Shown in pieces: positions 60,961 to 64,000 of a stretch of DNA of 64,000 bases (its first letter is position 1; the number at the start of each line of letters is the position of its first letter). The DNA is from Spirochaetaceae bacterium (lineage in GTDB: Bacteria > Spirochaetota > Spirochaetia > DSM-27196 > PWMO01): contig RECP01000068.1 of the NCBI GenBank assembly GCA_007693945.1, forward strand, positions 37,149-101,148. The letters are read 5' to 3'. A program made the translations under genes and the position numbers. Below the pieces are notes generated by a model. That model saw only the letters and a list, made by a program, of their open reading frames with translations, had not been told where the DNA came from and ran no database searches.

Positions 60961-61018
60961 ATCGAACCGGTGAATAAAGGTTTTGCAGACCTCCCCCTTA
61001 CCACTTGGGTACGGCGCC
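60947..61018 (-). tRNA. tRNA-Cys (anticodon GCA)
   Basis: 72-nt cloverleaf on the reverse strand: acceptor GGCGCCG/CGGCGCC, D arm CCC/GGG, anticodon stem GAGGT/ACCTT (one G-U) with loop CTGCAAA, T arm ACCGG/CCGGT, discriminator T as usual for Cys. CCA is not encoded. Lies between the NUDIX and pepF genes. Confidence 0.97.
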
Positions 61019-61033
61019 GTTGCGTATGACCCA

Positions 61034-61062
61034 ATAGTACTAAAACCGGTTCTGATTGTCCA
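61034..61062 (-). promoter_or_regulatory. Promoter of tRNA-Cys
   Basis: Reverse strand TGGACA (61062-61057), 17-nt spacer, TACTAT (61039-61034), start predicted about 9 nt before the tRNA 5' end. Confidence 0.62.
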
Positions 61063-61137
61063 GCGGAGGATGGATTGGCCGCCGCGGCGGATTGTCCCGG
61101 GAGATGCGCGCGCCGACGGACGGCGGCGGCACCACGT

Positions 61138-62922
61138 TCAGCGACCGGTTGAACAGAACTGGTCGATACGGGCGGCTATCATGTCGATAGCCGAGCCCCA
61201 GAATGCGGGGTCTTCGATGTCAAAGCCGGCGGCTTTGGTCACTTCCGCAGCCGAGGCGCTGCCGGTTGCGGCCAGAATCTCACGGTAAGTCCCGGGGAAC
61301 GTAGTCGGGTGCGCGCGGTAACGGGCGAAGAGCCCGAGCCCAAACAACAGGCCAAACGCGTACGGAAAATTGTAGAACGACTGATCGTGTCGATAATAAT
61401 GCCCCTTGACGGCCCACATGTAGGGATGCAGTGCATCGGAATCCAGAGCGTCGCCGTAGGTGGCCTGCTGCGCATCCGACATCATGCGGCACAGTTCAGC
61501 AGGACTGAGTTCGGCCTGCCCGCGGCGAGCGAACAGCTGGCGCTCGAAGTAGAACCTCGACAGAATATCCACGATGACCTGTGTGGCGTCCTGCAGAAAC
61601 AGCTCGATCACCGGGATGCGATCACTCTCCGTACTGTGATCCAGGGTGCGGTCCAGCACGATGGTCTCGCAGAAGATGCTGGCCGTTTCAGCGAGTGTCA
61701 TGGGATAGACGCGTTGCAGGGCAGGAGCTCCCTTGAGTACATGATAATGATAGGCGTGACCCAGTTCGTGAGCCAGAGTGCAGACGCTGGAAAATGAACC
61801 GTCGAAACTGGCGAGGATGCGACTCTGGCCGGCCAGCGGCAACGAGATGCAGTACGCGCCGCCGACCTTGCCTGCTCGCGGCTGCGCGTCTATCCAGTGG
61901 TCATCAAACGCCCGCGCGGCAAGGTCTGCCAGCTCCTGCGAAAAGCCGGCGAACTGCTCGATAATGAAGGCCGCCGCTTCCGCGAAGCTCCAGCGGCGAG
62001 TGTTCACGGCATCGGTGACCGGTGCGAACAGATCGTAGAACGCCAGTTGCGGCAGGCCGAGCACGCGTGCCTTGGCCTTCAGATAGGTACGGAACAGCGG
62101 CAACGACCGCTCGATCACGGTGATCATCGTCTCTAGCGCGCTTCGGCTGACGCGTGATTGAAACGCAGCACGCTCGAGCGGGTCGGCATAGCCGCGGCGC
62201 GCGTTGAGAATTACGCTGTGGCCCTTGACGCCGTTCAAGGCGTAGCTCAGGGGTACCTGCATCGATCGCCACGCGTCGATTTCCAGTTCGTACGCCCGAC
62301 GCCGAAGGTCACGGTCAGGAAGGTGCGCCATGGCGCGCAGGTCGACCACGGTGCGGGTCTCGCCGGGTTTCCAGGCCACCTCTAACTGCGAGCTGATGGC
62401 CTCCTGCAATCGCGACCAGGCATCGGCGCCTGATCGCGCCAGGTCGGCTGCCAGATCTTCTTCGGCCACACTCATCTGATGGCGGCACTCCTCGAGCTGC
62501 TCGTTAAGGTGAAAGCGGTGGGCGCGAATGCTTCCGCTCGCACCCGCCATGGCGTCAAGCTGACCGGAAACGGGCATCAGCTGCTCGCGGAACCGTACGC
62601 GCAGACGGTGCAGCGGCAGTGACAGCTGCTGAATGCGGTTCAGTTCACGCGTTGCCTGCTGGTCACCGGTATCGGTCGAGTATCGCGCGTAAGCGTACGC
62701 GTCGAGGTTTTCGTGACAATCCACGACACTGTTGATCAACACAATGCAGCGCTCGAGCCAGCGCACGGGATCACGCTCGAGCTCCAGCTGGTCCTCGACG
62801 GTGTGGTGTAACTGCGCCAGTTCATCGCTCAGCCGCTGCAGGTCGGCCTGAAACGGCGCGCTGTCAAAGCCGGGATAGATCCGGTCCAGCTGCCAGCGGG
62901 GCGCCGGCACGGTGCTCACGGT
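61138..62922 (-). CDS. pepF: Oligoendopeptidase F (M3 family)
   Basis: About 595 residues. The zinc site HELGH lies in SSVCTLAHELGHAYHYHVLKG with the third ligand in TLAETASIF. WQLDRIYPGFDS near the N-terminus and QVIVDILSRFYFERQLF are typical PepF features. A cytoplasmic peptidase for oligopeptides. GTG 62922 is chosen because it lies 5 nt after the ndk stop with AAGAG before it; ATG codons at 62958 and 62973 would overlap ndk and have no better signal. Coupled to ndk. Confidence 0.92.
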   Translation of the reverse strand, partial: TVSTVPAPRWQLDRIYPGFDSAPFQADLQRLSDELAQLHHTVEDQLELERDPVRWLERCIVLINSVVDCHENLDAYAYARYSTDTGDQQATRELNRIQQLSLPLHRLRVRFREQLMPVSGQLDAMAGASGSIRAHRFHLNEQLEECRHQMSVAEEDLAADLARSGADAWSRLQEAISSQLEVAWKPGETRTVVDLRAMAHLPDRDLRRRAYELEIDAWRSMQVPLSYALNGVKGHSVILNARRGYADPLERAAFQSRVSRSALETMITVIERSLPLFRTYLKAKARVLGLPQLAFYDLFAPVTDAVNTRRWSFAEAAAFIIEQFAGFSQELADLAARAFDDHWIDAQPRAGKVGGAYCISLPLAGQSRILASFDGSFSSVCTLAHELGHAYHYHVLKGAPALQRVYPMTLAETASIFCETIVLDRTLDHSTESDRIPVIELFLQDATQVIVDILSRFYFERQLFARRGQAELSPAELCRMMSDAQQATYGDALDSDALHPYMWAVKGHYYRHDQSFYNFPYAFGLLFGLGLFARYRAHPTTFPGTYREILAATGSASAAEVTKAAGFDIEDPAFWGSAIDMIAARIDQFCSTGR

Positions 62923-62926
62923 GCTC

Positions 62927-63373
62927 TTATCCGAGCCAGGACCGGTTGCCGTCCTCATACTCGAGGATCTCATCGGCAGTGAAAAACAGCTCGATCTCGC
63001 GCCGGGCGCTCTCCGGGCCGTCGGACGCGTGGATGATGTTGTTCTGGGTCACCAGGGCAAAATCGCCGCGGATGGTTCCGGGGGCTGCTTCAGCGGGATT
63101 GGTGGCACCGCACAGCTGTCGCAGGTAGCGTATGGCGTCCTGTCCTTCGACGACCATCGCAACCACGGGGCCCGAGGTCATGTAGTCCACCAGCGACTTG
63201 AAAAATGGACGTTCCTTGTGTTCGCTGTAGTGCCGTTCACACTGGGCGCGCGGAATGCGCATCATCTTCATCGCGCAGATCTTCAGTCCCTTGTGCTCGA
63301 TCCGGCTCACTATCCGGCCTACGATTCTGCGCTGCAGAATACCGGGTTTCAGCATGCAAAAGGTACGTTCCAT
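62927..63373 (-). CDS. ndk: Nucleoside diphosphate kinase
   Basis: 148 residues. MERTFCMLKPGILQRRIVG, GATNPAEAAPGTIRGDF and the active-site His in NIIHASDGPESARREI are canonical. It balances nucleoside triphosphate pools by a phosphohistidine mechanism. ATG preceded by GGAGGAG about 8 nt upstream. The Ndk-PepF pair is co-oriented with 4 nt between genes. Confidence 0.97.
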   Translation of the reverse strand: MERTFCMLKPGILQRRIVGRIVSRIEHKGLKICAMKMMRIPRAQCERHYSEHKERPFFKSLVDYMTSGPVVAMVVEGQDAIRYLRQLCGATNPAEAAPGTIRGDFALVTQNNIIHASDGPESARREIELFFTADEILEYEDGNRSWLG

Positions 63374-63548
63374 CTCAATTGCTCCTCCATGGTGTGGTTG
63401 ACTGCATTGTTCACGGATGGCAGTGATCGATCAAGGGCCGCCGGCGTGCGACGCTGCCGCTGCTGCTGATTGAAGCAATCGGGCATTGCGGTCAGAAATC
63501 CATGACCATTGACGAGGTTCGTAAAACGCCCGAGCATTTCAAAAAAGG

Positions 63549-63592
63549 TTGCACAATGTGTGCAGGTGCAGTTATAGTTTGGTAAACTGCAC
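63549..63592 (+). promoter_or_regulatory. Promoter with two adjacent palindromes upstream of AGCS symporter
   Basis: TTGCAC (63549-63554), 18-nt spacer, TATAGT (63573-63578). Inverted repeat 1 TGCACA-ATG-TGTGCA (63550-63564) lies over the -35 and spacer; inverted repeat 2 GTGCAGTT-N11-AACTGCAC (63566-63592) encloses the -10. Both arms share a TGCA core, consistent with operator sites for a dimeric regulator. Confidence 0.55.
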
Positions 63593-63663
63593 GGGTTCAG
63601 TCCGCGTGCGCGCGGAATAGTCCCGGCCTATCTCATAGTTCTCTCAAGGAAGGAGGAGAGCGC

Positions 63664-64000
63664 ATGGATTCATTGATGGCTTTCAACAACTGGCTTAACA
63701 GTATCGTCTGGGGGCCGCCGTTTATGGTGCTGCTGATCGGCACCGGCGTCTACCTGACGGTACGCCTGGGCTTCTTTCAGTTCGTCAAGCTTGGACTGTC
63801 ATGGCGCCAGAGCTTTGGGCGTTTCTTCAAGAAGACCAAGGAAGAAGAGGGAGGGGCGATCAGTTCTTTCCAGGCCGTGAGCTCTGCAATGGCGGCGACA
63901 ATTGGCGTCGGCAATATTGCCGGAGTGAGTACCGCACTCGCACTTGGTGGCCCGGGCGCGGTGTTCTGGATGTGGATTTCCGCACTGGTTGGTATGGCCA
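63664..64000 (+). CDS. Sodium:alanine symporter family protein (AGCS), 3' partial
   Basis: The first 112 codons are visible before the window edge. WGPPFMVLLIGTGVYLTVRLGFFQF is the first transmembrane helix, and GAISSFQAVSSAMAATIGVGNIAGVSTAL is the AGCS family signature. A sodium-coupled importer for alanine or glycine at the inner membrane. GGAGGAG lies about 6 nt upstream of the ATG. A palindromic promoter region precedes it. Confidence 0.93.
   Translation, partial: MDSLMAFNNWLNSIVWGPPFMVLLIGTGVYLTVRLGFFQFVKLGLSWRQSFGRFFKKTKEEEGGAISSFQAVSSAMAATIGVGNIAGVSTALALGGPGAVFWMWISALVGMA

Noticed and set aside
60765..61034. An open frame on the reverse strand through the tRNA-Cys and repeat region with two similar segments
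   Set aside because: It is the translation of the tandem repeat and the tRNA gene, has no ribosome site and resembles no protein.

Overview
The window is a dense, high-GC, Gram-negative-type chromosome segment with no rRNA, insertion sequence, prophage or CRISPR array. The best taxonomic guess is a free-living, motile spirochaete (Spirochaetales). Supporting this are many lipobox lipoproteins and outer-membrane-like proteins, the adjacent flagellar chaperones fliS and flgN-like, a Rex/CBS-ATPase/DRTGG/PHP redox cassette, and a cyclase/ATPase/TPR protein of a type common in spirochaetes. This is inference from gene content; no phylogeny was run.

Layout. 1-5160 is a catabolic operon that looks less GC-rich than the rest: the end of a sugar ABC ATPase, its permease, a NagB-like protein with an altered active site, a NagA-like deacetylase and a Gfo/Idh/MocA oxidoreductase. 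A URO-D/methyltransferase-like gene and tRNA-Arg(CCU) follow. 6470-11847 carries a dehydrogenase, a GH13 glucosidase, a small secreted protein and two outer-membrane-type proteins. 12088-17568 holds glnA (with a sigma-54-like promoter), pepT, alr and an EamA-like membrane protein. 17571-23369 is one six-gene reverse-strand operon: a shortened cyclase/ATPase/TPR protein, a PlsC-like and an OlsB-like acyltransferase, and a tauCAB-type ABC importer. 23536-30412 is a five-gene operon of lipoproteins and exported proteins.

30393-43134 runs through a glycerophosphodiesterase, a coiled-coil protein, mnmE, mnmG, rsmG, a TPR/Mrr-like protein, a membrane-anchored Hsp70-substrate-domain-like protein, a lytic transglycosylase lipoprotein and ftsK. 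43165-45819 is the rex cassette. 46029-51616 has a GGDEF-EAL phosphodiesterase, a fused aroD-aroE, an M20 amidohydrolase and a PIN-PhoH ATPase. 51793-59154 holds a propeller-deacetylase, fliS, flgN-like, polA, coaE and a SPOR protein. 59164-64000 has cysE, a NUDIX hydrolase, tRNA-Cys with a duplicated 3' end, pepF, ndk and the start of an AGCS symporter.

Two things stand out. First, at least six genes without a Shine-Dalgarno sequence have a sigma-70-like -10 box only 6-8 nt before the start codon, which predicts leaderless mRNAs. Second, several gene neighbourhoods look like undescribed modules: taurine import with aminolipid-type acyltransferases, an Hsp70 peptide-binding-like domain fused to a membrane anchor beside a lytic transglycosylase and FtsK, and the lipoprotein operon.
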